Assembly (NCBI GenBank): GCA_008638375.1
Contig: VIRR01000579.1
Span: 310,001 to 374,000, forward strand
Length of the DNA: 64,000 nucleotides
Reading direction: 5' to 3'
Source of the DNA: Nyssa sinensis
Lineage: Eukaryota > Streptophyta > Magnoliopsida > Cornales > Nyssaceae
Under the pieces are notes generated by a model. The model was not told the DNA's origin, did no database searches, and saw nothing but the letters and a program-made list of their open reading frames with translations. A program made the position numbers and the translations under genes. How positions within the stretch are numbered: the stretch's first letter is position 1; the number at the start of each line of letters is the position of its first letter. Shown in pieces: positions 13,644 through 25,610 of the stretch.

Positions 13644-16600
13644 TGTAATATCCCGATCCGGGATATAGCATGTGCACCGGGCTGGACCGGGCTATAAATG
13701 TAATTCCGAATTATAAGCCGTGAAATGATATAAATAAAAGTGGATGCGTAATGAACTGTATTGTTTAATTACGATGCATAGGTACGAGAGGCAAACAGTC
13801 ACGGGTGTCCGGGTGCCGTTGCACCGGAAGCCGAGTTTATTGAAAAACGTGCAAGTGAATGTCGACGCATAAATTTTTAAAGTAAATCTAAATGATTATG
13901 AATATCATATATATATATATATATACGGTTGGATGACATATGTATATATATATACATTATAATACAATATAATTAAATGCAAAGAAATAAAATGAAAGAA
14001 AGGAATTGCATGTGGGACATGTGTGGTGGCAACATGCGGTGCATGTGTGTGTGTTAGGTGGCAAGGCCACCTACTGAAAATCAGCCAAGAGAAAGCTATG
14101 TGTGTGAGGTGTCTTGTGTGCATGAGTGTGCTGCCACCGTGGCTACAAGTGGCAAGGGCCACCGACTGGGGGGTCGGTTAAGGGAAGAAATGAAGGGGAG
14201 AAGAAGGGAGAGAGATTGGTTCAGAAACAGAAAGGTGGGAGAGTCACAGTGAGCTCAAAATCCGAAACCCAGGTAATTGATTTCAGTTCTGTTATTTTGA
14301 TTTAAAGCATAAAGCTTATATATGATTATAGGATCTAAACAAGCATGAAATATGGATTATTTTGCAAAAAGAATCAGGTTAAAAGGTTGAGAAACCATAG
14401 AGAAATCTGGAGTTGCAGGTTGTAGGGAATAATCGGCCATGTGGTATTTTATGTATCAAACCTTGTTTAAAGTTTGTAGAAACAACCTATACTAGTGCAG
14501 AAAAACACTAGGAGAATTTTAGAGTCAAAACCGTGCTTAGAACACCATGGAAATGAAAAATGTCACTTGGCCGGAAAGTCGGTCGGAGACATTTAGGCCC
14601 TATTTCGTGAAGGTTTGGAGGGCTTCAATGGAAACCGAGGGTGGATTCGAGATCCTTGAAGTGTAGGGAATAAAACTGCATTGAAAATGGGTTTAAAAAC
14701 CATCGGAAAGTGGTTGCCGTCACCGGAGAAGGTGACGGAACCCTACTGTTGCTCACCGGAGCTTTGGGGGAGATGACCGGAAAAGCGTGGGGGGTTATCG
14801 GGTTAAGTCTAGACGGATCCGGGTTCGGATCGGGTCGGTACCCGACCGGATATGAATGGGGCATGATACTGTGTCAGTTTTGGGTTTTGAATTTAAATGG
14901 GTTTTGGGCTGTTTGGTTGCAGGGACAATAAATAGAGATGGGGTTTGGGGGTTATCCAAACCATGGATAAGGTGGTTAGGGTGGATATGTTAATCCGGTT
15001 CTCTAAATTTAACTGAACCGTTTGGTTCAGTGAAGAACCGAACCGGTTAGGGTTTCTAGTCAGTGAACCCAATGGTTCAGACCGCAACTCTGGCTATTTA
15101 CATTTTAACCCCAAATGTTTTGAAAAATTCCACTAAGGCCCAACAGAAAAATGTCAATTTTACAAAAATATCCCTGACTCAAAAGTGGGTCAAACGAGGT
15201 CCAAATAGGGCAAATGAATAGTCAATTTTTATTATCTCGGATGCTCTGAGTCCAATGGTGAGGTCCGTTTCATGAGACGGAGTCCCGAAAAGTTACGACT
15301 TGTAAAAATGACCAAAATACCCCTATTTCATAGGTGAGTCAAATGGACTCCGATTGAATTAAATAATTAGTGAATTTTTATTATTCTGAACCTTCCGAAT
15401 CTATTGGTAATGTCAAAATTATGAAAAGAGGTTCCGAGAACAACGGACATATAAAAGTCTAAATAAGTATTAGAAATACTGATCATAGCAAGGCATAGAA
15501 TTTGGTGAATAGAAATTATTCTGAAACGTATTTACTGATATATAGGGAACTCAACGGGAAAAGGAAAACCTACAGAAGACTGATTTAGCAATGCATTAGA
15601 GGTAAGTAGATACCCTTTCTCTTCCATGTGGTGTTATCAAGCCAAATTCATTCTTTTACTGCCAAACTTGTACTCCTGAGCGTATCTGATGTTATTGTCT
15701 CCACAACGTGATATTGTTCTATCTGGTGGACATTGATTTATTGTTGTACCATTGTTATCATGTTGAACCGTACTTTCAAATGCCTATTGTTATGCTTCCA
15801 TTGAATTGATGATATTCCATTTTATATACTCTTATGGAATCATTTATGATCATGAAATGTTTATGTATACACGATTTGTGCTCAGTCACAATATCCATCC
15901 GATGCTTTTAAATACACTGAAGACCTTCGGGTCGAGTCCGTGAACGGACATATGGCCATACACTGGAATGCACTGAAGGGGGTAAACCGGGCCCCCAAAG
16001 ACCGAGGGCATATCAAGCCCTGACACAGAACAAAAGCATCTCCTATACGATTGTTCAACTAAAATTGTTGAATTACATTGTTCTTATGATTATCTTGTAT
16101 TGCGAGATATTCCTTTATTGATTTATTGTGATCAATTATAATGGCAGTACTTTCTTGTTATTGTATTATCGTTGAGAGTTCCAGGACATTGTTATGCTAT
16201 TCCTACTGATTACACATTGTGATCCCACTGTTCATTTGCCACTGTTCACATGTTAAGGGTTTCATGTTGATGTGATGTCCCTTACTCCTAATTGTACATT
16301 GTGTTCTATTGTTTATTAGCCTTTATGGCAACTGTGCCCATTGGCTATCATAGCATCTTATTTTTATGATTGGCTATCATATCCTTATTCTTGGATTCAT
16401 ATTCTTTTATGATCCTCGATACTAGTGTCGGAGATCTGTATTTACTTGCTGGGCTCTTGTAGCTCATTCCACCCTCCTCACCCCCATTTCAGGTACTGAT
16501 GCCGCGAGACCCCGGTAGGAGTTTAAAGACATAGAAGGACATGTGAGGAAATGCATCAGTTTATGTTTTAGTTCTCCCATGTATTCACCACCCTCGGGTG

Positions 16601-16820
16601 CTGGTCATGTTTGGTTCTTATTTTATTTATGTAGAACCATATTATGTATTGTAAAGACTTTCACTAACATTGTGTATTGAAAAGACTTCCGTTGTTATTG
16701 TTTTGAGGTTTTAGTACTGTGCACATTAGTACTATGATACAGGAATGGAAAAAGTAGGGACGGCCTTCGGGTCGGCCCCGCGACACGAGATCCGCATAGG
16801 GTGGGTTTCGGGTCGTGACA
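13644..16820 (+). mobile_element. Solo LTR, family E copy 1
   Basis: This is a 3177-bp LTR from TGTAATATCC to GGTCGTGACA. TSD GCAGC is perfect at 13639-13643 and 16821-16825, inside LTR-C. The usual LTR blocks are present: TA microsatellites (13906-13960), a GA-rich stretch (about 14190-14250), a donor-like GT at 14273, a CCGG-rich block (14700-14790), ~145-bp degenerate repeats (15185-15450) and a second donor-like GT at 15602. A reversed relative lies at 36510-38578. It has no internal domain, so it is a solo LTR. Confidence 0.93.
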
Positions 16821-17458
16821 GCAGCTAACTATTGTATAGGTCAATCCCTATTGTTGATTTGCTTATTCTACCTTGGGATGTGCCTTTTGGACCTACGGGT
16901 CATTTCTATTGATTCACACTTTTGGTGACTGGCTATTATAGCATTGTATCCCTTGTTTGCTATTGTGATATCATCTCCTTATTTGCTATTGTTCATATCC
17001 TTCTTTTTAGACTAACCCTGACCCATGGAAGAGCGAGAGAATTTACTTACTAAGCTAAGTTAGCTCACTCTAGTTATGTCACCTTTTTCAGAACAACACA
17101 CTGTAAAAGGACCATCAAGCGTACACATCGAATAGAAGTCTCATTTTGCTACAGATTGTCCTTTTGCAAGTATGGTGGTCACTTTTGCTAACATTGTAAT
17201 AGACTAAGTATATAGTAGTCTTAGTTCTCCCATATGTCCACGTCTTAGATATGTTTTTGTATTTTGAGGATCTGTAACTAAACACTTATTTTTATTTTGG
17301 CATGTACAACTATACTCTGATGATACTACTAGATTAGCTAATGACATGGCATGTAATTAATCATTATTTAATAAGTGTTTGAGATCCTTTGGTCGGGGAC
17401 TACTTGCGAGCCGCTGCCCCTTGATTCGCACAGGACGGGTTACAGTTCATGACAAGCG

Positions 17459-17470
17459 TGGTATCAGAGC
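17459..17470 (+). other. Primer-binding site of Gypsy-1 (initiator Met-tRNA)
   Basis: TGGTATCAGAGC lies 4 bp after the LTR end at 17454. This 12-mer is complementary to the 3' end of plant initiator methionine tRNA, the usual primer of plant Ty3/gypsy elements. It fixes the element's orientation as + and marks the start of its internal region. Confidence 0.93.
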
Positions 17471-17606
17471 CCAAGGTTCTAGTGGTTCATGGGAGATTAG
17501 GACTAGAGTACTAAGACTTGTCGAGTTTGAGGGTCAATTATTAAGTAAAACCTGTCATGGTAATTAAATGATTACTTGACTGCTAAATACTATTCTTTTG
17601 TAGTAA

Positions 17607-18640
17607 ATGGTCCATACGCATAGTATTGCCATGGAGTCAAATCGACTAAACAGAGTAGAGCGTATATTAGATAGGATTGTGAAGGCTTGGTCCACCCCCT
17701 ATAAGGGTGGGAACAAACCAGCACGGCAAGACCGTACTAGCATCCATGGAGGTCGACAGGGCGACAATAGGGACGATTCGTACTCGTATAAGCGATTTTA
17801 GGATCTGAAACTGTCAAAGTTTGATGGCATGGGATGCCTCACACTAGCTGAGGAGTGGTTGTTAGAAATGAATAAGATCTTCTGGATCATGACTTGCACC
17901 GAGGAGTAGAAAGTGGCTATGCCACATATATGTTCAAGGGAGTGGCTCAAAAGTGGTGGCTGTTAGAAGAGGCTCGAGAGCCTAATATACGATGGCAGTG
18001 ATTCACAGAAGTCTTTTAAGAGAAGTACTTCCCCCAAGAGGCAAGGGATCAGAAGATTGTCGAGTGTTTAGTCCTTTAGCAAGGGGGCATGAGAGTGGAT
18101 GAGTATAAGGCCAAGTTCACTGAGTTAGCCATGTTTACCCCTAACGTTATCAATACGGAAAGCTTGAAGGCTCGTAAGTTTGAGGGAGGTTTGAGGTGGG
18201 CCATCAAAGACAAAATCAGGCCCTTGCGACTAGCCACTTACAATAAAGTAGTGGTGACAATAAGGATTATAGAGCGCAGTGGGGAAAAGTATACGAAGAG
18301 AAAAAGGAACCAAAGGTCAGGTGGCAGAAAAAATAGAGGACGGGGATCCTCGCTCTTCAAGCTAGGTGCAAGCTCGTACAGTACAAGGACATGGCCTAGT
18401 CAGCGAAAGGCCAACCACAACAATAGGGGCGCACCTAAATTCCCCACCTACTAGAGATTTTAGAAGGGACAATGCCACAAGAACACCAATGTCTGTTTCA
18501 GCTATGGCCAAACTGGACATTTCATGAGAGATTGTCCCAAGAGTAGCACGACTATGATTAGCTCTGCACCTACAGCATCAGCCTCTGTCGCATGACCTCA
18601 GACCAGAAACTAATGACCAAGGTACAACCAGCAACGTCCG
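17607..18640 (+). pseudogene. Gypsy-1 gag, decayed
   Basis: The frame encodes the gag capsid-like region (about 17790-18260) and a single zinc-knuckle region (about 18490-18540), recognised by alignment with the second gag at 40207-41365. It is broken by several in-frame stops, for example TAG at 17907-17909 where the other copy has CAA at 40512-40514. The zinc knuckle has lost its second cysteine (TAT at 18503-18505, where the other copy has a cysteine codon), so nucleic-acid binding would fail. No functional product is expected. Confidence 0.88.
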
Positions 18641-18685
18641 GGAAGAGTCTTCTCCATCGCATTAGGGGATGTTTGAGTTACCACC

Positions 18686-21600
18686 TCAGTGGTTGTAGGT
18701 ACCCTTTCAGTTTGTTCCCAACCTGCACATGTACTATTTGATACTAGTTCTACACATTCATTCATATCTCCAACATTTTTTACCAAGTTGAACTTAGACG
18801 CTGAACCCCTAGGCTACATGTTGACTATTACAATTCCTTTAGGGGGATCACTATTGGGGAGGGTAATACATAGATCATGTGATATAGAAGTCATGGGTAC
18901 CTAGTTAGTTACCAATTTGATACCTTTAGAGATTTGTATCGAATCCTCGGCATGTATTAGCTAGCTACAAATCATGTTACCATCGATTATATAGCCAAGA
19001 GAGTCCGTATTCAGAATCCAGGATAGTTGAGCATTGTATTTGAAGGGACAGAAGTAGCCTTTCCACCCTATTTTGTTTCATCCATCCAAGCCAGGCGTCT
19101 GCTTCACAAGGGATGTCATGGTTTCTTGTGTAACATCATTGACACTCGCTCGCAAGAACCCATACTAGATCAGATTCTTGTTGCTAGAGAGTTTCCTGAT
19201 GTATTTTTAGATGATTTGCCTAAAATGCCTATTGATCGGGAAGTTGAGTTCAGCATTGATGTATTTCTTGGCACTTCACCTGTATCTAAGACCCCGTACT
19301 AAATGGTACTAGTAGAGCTAGAAAAACTGAAATTGTAGCTGCAAGAGTTGCTAGACAAGAGTTTTATACGACCTAACTCTTTGCTATGGGGTGCCCCAGT
19401 GTTGTTTGTTAAGAAGAATGATGGGACTATGAGACTGTGCATAGTTTATAGAGAGTTGAACAAAGTCACCATCAAGAACAAGTACCCTCTGCCAAGGGTA
19501 GATGATTTATTTGATCAGTTAAAAAGGGCGTGGGTCTTCTCAAAGATTGACTTGACGTCAAGCTACCATCAATTGAAATTCAAGCCTGCAGATGTAGAAA
19601 AGATGACTTTCAGAACCCGGTATGGACACTTTGAATTCCTAGTGATGCCTTTTGGGGTGACAAATGCCCCAGCTACATTCATGGACTTAATGAACAGGGT
19701 TTTCAAGCTGTATCTAGATTACTTCGTGATTGTATTCATTGATGATATCTTAGTTTATTCTAAAAACCCAGAAGAATATGAAGTACATTTGAGAAAAGCT
19801 TTGCAAAAGCTACAAGAGCAGAAGTTGTATGCCAAGTTAAAGAAATGTGAGTTTTGGCTCCCCAGTATCTCATTTCTTTAACATGTAATCACCAAAGATG
19901 AAATCTTAATGGATTCCTAAAAGATAGAAGCCATTGTAAATTGGCCTCGGCCAACTAGTGTCATAGAAGTCCATAGTTTCATGAGGTTGTCTTGCTATTA
20001 CAGAAGGTTTGTCAAAGTCTTTTCCAAAAAAGCAGCACCAATCACCCAGCTGACTCAGAAAAATACTCATTTTGCGTGGACTAAAGAAAGGGAGAAGAGT
20101 TTCTAAAGAACTAAGGAACTGTTTGGTGTCAGCTCTGATCCTGACAGTACTAGAGAAGACAAAAGGCTTTGTGATCTATAGTGACGCATCATACTAAGGC
20201 TTGGGGTGTGTTCTAACGTAGAAGGGCAAGGTAGTGGCTTATGCCTCACGACAATTAAGACTACATGAGAAGAACTGCCCAACTCATGACCTTGAACTTG
20301 CAGTAATTGTGTTTGCACTAAAGATCTAGAGGCATTATCTATATGGAGCGACATGTGAGATTTTTACATACCACAAGAGCCTCAAGTATCTGTTTACACA
20401 AAGTGAGCTCAACATTCGACAACGTCAATGGTTGGAGTTGATCAAGGATTATGAGTTCGATATACAATACCACCCAAGAAAGGCTAATGTGGTGGTAGAA
20501 TATCTTAGTAGGAAGTCATTAGGGAGTCTTGCTTTCCTGTTGACTACCCAGCGAGAACTGTTGAAGGAGTTAGAGATAATGGAGATAGAAGTGGTTCTGC
20601 CAAACTCCAGAGCAGTGCTTGCCAATGTGACGGTCGGATTGACGATCGTGGATAAGATTAATGAGTTGCAGTTCCAAGATGAGATGTTGGTCAAACTCCG
20701 AGAAGATGCTGAGGCAGGTAGGAATTTAGAATTTGTTGTTTGGGATGGGGTGTTATGCTTTCGAGACAGAATTTGTGTGCCAAATGTGCCCAGAATTAGA
20801 GAGGAGATCCTTGATGGGGTGTCTAACTTGAAGTTTGTCGTACACCCAGGGAACACCAATATTTACCACAATGTCCGAAGTGCTTATTTGTGGTCAGGCA
20901 TAAAGAGGGACATCACTGAGTACATAACACGATGTGTCAAGTGCCAACAAGTGAAAGCCGAACATCAAAAGCCCAGTGGACTTTTACAACCCCTCCCGAT
21001 ACCAGAGTGGAAATGGGGACACATCATTATAGATTTTGTGTTGGGGTTGCCCAAGACACCGCAAGGGAGTGATTCCATATGGGTGATTGTGGACAGATTG
21101 ACAAAGACAGCTCACTTTCTTGCAACTAAGACGACTTAGACACTAGGGTGATTAACAGCGCTCTATATTTGAGAGATTGTTCAATTACATGGAGTCCCAG
21201 TTTCTATAGTATATGATCGAGACCCAAGATTCGTGTCTCGATTTTGGAGAAGCTTACATAAAGCAATAGGCACGGAGCTAAGTCTTAGTACTGCCTACCA
21301 CCCAAAGACTAATGAACAATCTGAGAGAACGATTCAAACCTTGAAGGATATGCTACAATTTTGTGTCATGGACTTTAAGGGAAGTTGGGAGGAACAACTA
21401 CCACCGGTGGAGTTCACATACAATAATAGCTATTAGTCTAGTATTGGCATGACACCATATGAGATACTATATAACAGAAAGTGTCGATCTCCATTATGTT
21501 AAACAGAGGTAGGGGAAAGGAAGTTTTTTGGCCCAGAGATAGTGGAACAGACGACATAAAAGATCCAGCTGATCAAGCAATGATTATTGGCAACTCAAAG

Positions 21601-21807
21601 TCGCCAAAAGAGTTATGCCAATGTCCGAAGAAGAGAGCTGAAATTTGAAGTGGTCGATCATGTGTTTTTGAAGTTGTCGCCTATAAAGGGCTTAGTAAGA
21701 TTTGGAAAGAAAGGGAAGCTAAGGACCTCGCTATATCGGACCATTTGAGGTCATAAGACGAGTCGGACCGGTGGCATACTGACTTACCCTACCATCAGAG
21801 TTGGCGC
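18686..21807 (+). pseudogene. Gypsy-1 pol (protease, RT, RNase H, integrase), decayed and cut short
   Basis: Domains follow the Ty3/gypsy order. A protease region at 18689-18904 has DTS in place of the expected DTG/DSG. The reverse transcriptase (19348-19881) keeps its FIDD catalytic motif at 19735-19746. RNase H spans about 20100-20520, the integrase zinc-binding and core domains lie at 20432-21139, and the integrase continues at 21233-21436. Many stops and frame breaks separate these open stretches. The frame is cut at 21807, just before the conserved C-terminal integrase region, by the LTR of Gypsy-2. Domain order RT, RNase H, then integrase separates it from Ty1/copia. The lineage is probably a long-LTR chromovirus; this is inferred from similarity to Gypsy-3. 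Confidence 0.92.
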
Positions 21808-22430
21808 TGTAATACCCCTGACCCAATTAAATAAACAAATTACTATAATAACGTTTTTATGTTTACATTTATATATTAATTTATTTGGTATTTAAAATGA
21901 CACTCATAAGCAATAAATATTAAAAAACAAATCTGACGGATTTCGAAAATAAATAAGCCATAATTTAAGAATTGGACAAACGATACTAAAAGTTATCCAA
22001 TAAGACATGAAAATGAAAAAGAAAAATAAAATTAAAAAAATGACCAAAAAGAATTCAAATCCTAAACCGAAATGGAAAATAAATAATAATAATAAATAAA
22101 TATTTTAGACCCAAAATTGATAGTATTGGGTGGTAGGTATTTCAAAAATTACAAAAATTTGTAATTTTATATAAAGATGGTTATAAGCAAGAAATGTGCA
22201 TATATTTATATACACATACATATAAATAACATGTAGGTAATTAGGTGAGAGGGAATGGTTGTGTGAAAAACAACCATGTGTGTGTGGCTAAAAATATACA
22301 TGTATAGATATATATATATATATATATGTGGGTTAACATATATGTATATATAAATATATATATATATGTATAAATAAATATATATATATATATATACGGT
22401 GCTCTGTGTGTATGTGTGTGTGTGTGCAGC

Positions 22431-22432
<2 letters not shown>

Positions 22433-22475
<43 letters not shown>
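22433..22475. repeat. (GA)n microsatellite in LTR-C copy 2
   Basis: About 20 uninterrupted GA dinucleotides, preceded by TG and TA runs. GA tracts occur at the same relative place in the other forward LTRs (for example 10501-10526 in LTR-B), just upstream of the first donor-like GT. Confidence 0.95.
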
Positions 22476-22478
<3 letters not shown>

Positions 22479-23298
22479 TTGAAGCGTAGAAGAAGAAACA
22501 AAAAGGAAGAAGGAGAAAACTAGAAGATGAAAAAATTAAGGAAAAAAGAAGATCAACACAAACAGGTATCAAAACTTAACCATTTTGATTCATTTCAAAT
22601 TCTAAATTAGTTTTACAATGTTAGAATAATTTTTGAACGTGTAAGTTTCCAAAAATTGTAAAAAAAATTGATAACCCGCCATTGAAGGACCTCAAAACAT
22701 GGGTCTGAATAAAGTGTAATCAAACATGTTTTGATGGTTAGGGACTTCAACTAGGAACTATAGGGAACCTATACCCACAAAAATCAAGTCTTAAACGTTT
22801 AAATAGAGTAAGAAATTTGGAGTTGCAGGTCGCGAGTTCAAAGTGGGATTTGTCCAATTGAGGTTTAAACCTAGTTTTGTGAATGGGATAGTGATCCTTA
22901 GGGTTGTACGATCACAACAAACCTAAAAATCATTGAATTTGGTTAAAAAGTGGGGATGTATGGACCGATTATTCAGTCGGCCATTAATGATTGAATCCAG
23001 CTTTTGAGCTTGTTTCAAGCCATAAAATGAATGTCAAAATGGCTTAAAACCTTCCAGAACTATAATAAAATAAAAAACAGTGAAAATTCATGGCAAAAAA
23101 CTTACGAATTCAACTTTGAAAATTTTAGTTTTTATGGTTATTGTTCATTTTCCTAGGGAAGACGATGAACAATATCGGATCCAGGTCAGGGTCGGTTTGG
23201 GTTTTGGTTCAGGTCAACCCGATTTGACTCCATAATTGGTTTTCCAACATGTCGTCGTTTTACTTGAGGGAAGGAAAAAAAAAAAAAACAGAAACACT

Positions 23299-23372
23299 GC
23301 GCCAGGGATTCTAACCCTGGTGTATCGTGACCCCAACAGCCACCTTACCACTGTGCCACGCGGAATCATGTT
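23299..23372 (-). other. tRNA-like segment with A- and B-box motifs inside LTR-C
   Basis: Read on the minus strand it has an A-box-like TGGCACAGTGG and, about 36 bp on, a B-box-like GGGTTAGAATCCC. Spacing and order match a type-2 RNA polymerase III promoter. I did not obtain a clean cloverleaf by eye, so I do not call it a functional tRNA gene. It could be a tRNA-derived (SINE-like) fragment fixed in the LTR. Confidence 0.5.
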
Positions 23373-24731
23373 ATATATATGATGGATTATATATATATAT
23401 ATAATATTATTTAAAAGAATAAATCAATTTAATTTAAATAAAATAATTTTAAATCTCAAATTTAATAAAAATATAGTGTAACCTAATGTTTTTGGGCGTT
23501 GCGGATTCAATGGTGGAGTCCATTTTAGCAAACAAGGTACCAAAAAATATAACACGTAAAAGTATAAAATTACAAAAATGCCCCTAGACTTAATTTAAGA
23601 CACAAATGTGCTATTTAAGATTCGGGAAAGCCAAAACTAATTATAATAAATATTTCAAACTTAATGGTAATATTCTTAAAGGAAAATGAAGTCGGTAATT
23701 AACTAGAAAATGATAAATAAATCTTTAGAATTTAATAAAGTTATCAAAAGTATAAAAATAAAATGAATACTGATCTAATGTGTTGTATAATGTGGATTCG
23801 TGATTATAGGACCTTCTAAAGGAAAGGAGAAAGAAGTCTAATATCGTGTAGCAAGAAGGGAAACTAGTATAAAGTAAGTAAACTCGAACTCTAACATGTG
23901 GTACTCCTAGCCATGTCACAGTTATTTCTTGATGCTGCTAGTTTGTAATCCATACATGCCTGTTGATGCTGATCTCTATAATTTGATACCTGTTCTTTAC
24001 TGTTGATTCGTTGAGATCTTGATTGTTGATATCCTTATTTGATTATCTGTCATTTCTATACTTGATTGGATATTGGACATTTGTTATGCCTCTCATTACT
24101 GAGACTTTTCTATTCAAAAAATATGTAGATCGCCTGTGGAATTATGATGATCATGATGTTATTGAGTACCTGGAGTTGTGATCTGTCACAACGTCCATCT
24201 GATTCAGAGATGCTTGAGGACCTACGAGTCGGTGTTTGGGGATGAGCCCAACACCTAGTCCATAGATGATATGATATATGTAACACCCTAACCCAGAATA
24301 TGGCACGTAAACTGAGATAGGTCGGGTTGAGTAGTGTAATACCAATTGTAACCGAACATGAGTTCCGAATGAAATAGAATAATTCTAATTATGTCCAAAG
24401 AGTTAAATAATAATACCGAGCATAGACCAAGTCATGAGCATAGTACCAAAAGTAAATCGAGACCAGATTCAGACCAAGAATAGTAGACCTCAAATATACA
24501 AACTATCACTATGAGTAGTATACAGTAAATGGGTACGAATACAGAGGTAAATAGTAGAAGTCATGATCTCAGGGAATTACAAGATTAGGAAAAGCCAAGT
24601 ACGAGTAGACCGAGTCGAGAAATGTAATACCAAACTAGACCCGAACTGTAGTAAAAGGTTATGTACGATAATAGGCACGTAGTTCGAGATGAATAACGAG
24701 AGTCACAAATAACACTACAAGAAAAACCACT

Positions 24732-25160
24732 ATTAGCGACGCACGCGTGCGTCGCTAATAGTGGCCTTGAGCGTCGCTAAAGGTCTTTAGCGACGCACAA
24801 ACGTGCGTCGCTAAGGCGTCACAAATAGTGGCGTCGCTAATAGTATTAGCGACACACAGCCCTTTGTGCATCGCTAATGGTGACTTTTAGCGACGCACAA
24901 CGAGCGTCGCTAAAAATTGGGTATGAGCGTCGCAAAAAATCACTATTAGCGACTCACACTGAGCGTCGCTAAAAGTCACTATTAGCGACGCTCAGTGTGG
25001 GCGTCGCAAAAAATCACTATTAGAGACGCACACTGAGCGTCGCTAATAGTAGTCTTTAGCGACGCGCAGTGTGCGTCGCTAATAGTGATTTTTTGTGACG
25101 CCCACACTGAGCGTCGCTAATAATGACTTTTAGCGACGCTCAGTGCGCGTCGCTAATAGT
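24732..25160. repeat. Left subterminal repeat block of the CACTA element
   Basis: Many direct and inverted copies of a 10-bp core TTAGCGACGC, often as near-palindromes around TGCGTCGCTAA. This matches the subterminal repetitive regions where CACTA transposases bind. The same core recurs at the right end. Confidence 0.92.
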
Positions 25161-25610
25161 TTTTTTTTTTTTAAATAAAAAACCCATATTTGCTTTGTTT
25201 TCTTTGTTGTTTCATTCCTGTTTAAACTTGTATCAATCATCCATCCCGATATACAATAAAATCCAAGCATTCTGAAATGAATATATTAAAAAAGAAAAAT
25301 TAACAATTGTCTCCAAAAAATGTACATTTGTATTAGTACAATTTAACAATAAATAGAAAAATTAAAAATTGTCTCCTAATTAATGTAACTACACATGTCC
25401 ATGAAAAGAAAAAAAAAACAAATAAAAATAACAAGTTCCGATGCAAAACATAAGGACGGCGCGGCAATAATCCCGATTAATCTGAAATAAAGATCAAATC
25501 ATATATATTAGAACAATTATTAAATATATATGAACATAGAATGTGAATAGTTTGTTTTTTTTTTTTTTTTTGCATGCATCAATAGTAAGAACTTCATAAA
25601 GTAGCATAAG

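Larger units (their letters stand above)
1..17454 (+). mobile_element. 5' LTR of Gypsy-1 (family C copy 1), left end outside window, split by nested LTRs
   Basis: This LTR survives as three pieces: 1-290, 13312-13643 and 16826-17454. The pieces join into continuous LTR sequence once the nested solo LTRs at 291-13311 and 13644-16820 are removed. It ends in TGACA at 17454, directly upstream of an initiator-Met-tRNA primer site at 17459, so it is a 5' LTR on the + strand. Pieces 1-290 and 13317-13643 align by eye with about 23990-24278 and 39462-39780 of the other family-C LTR. The LTR start lies left of base 1, so its full length and target duplication cannot be seen. Confidence 0.85.
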
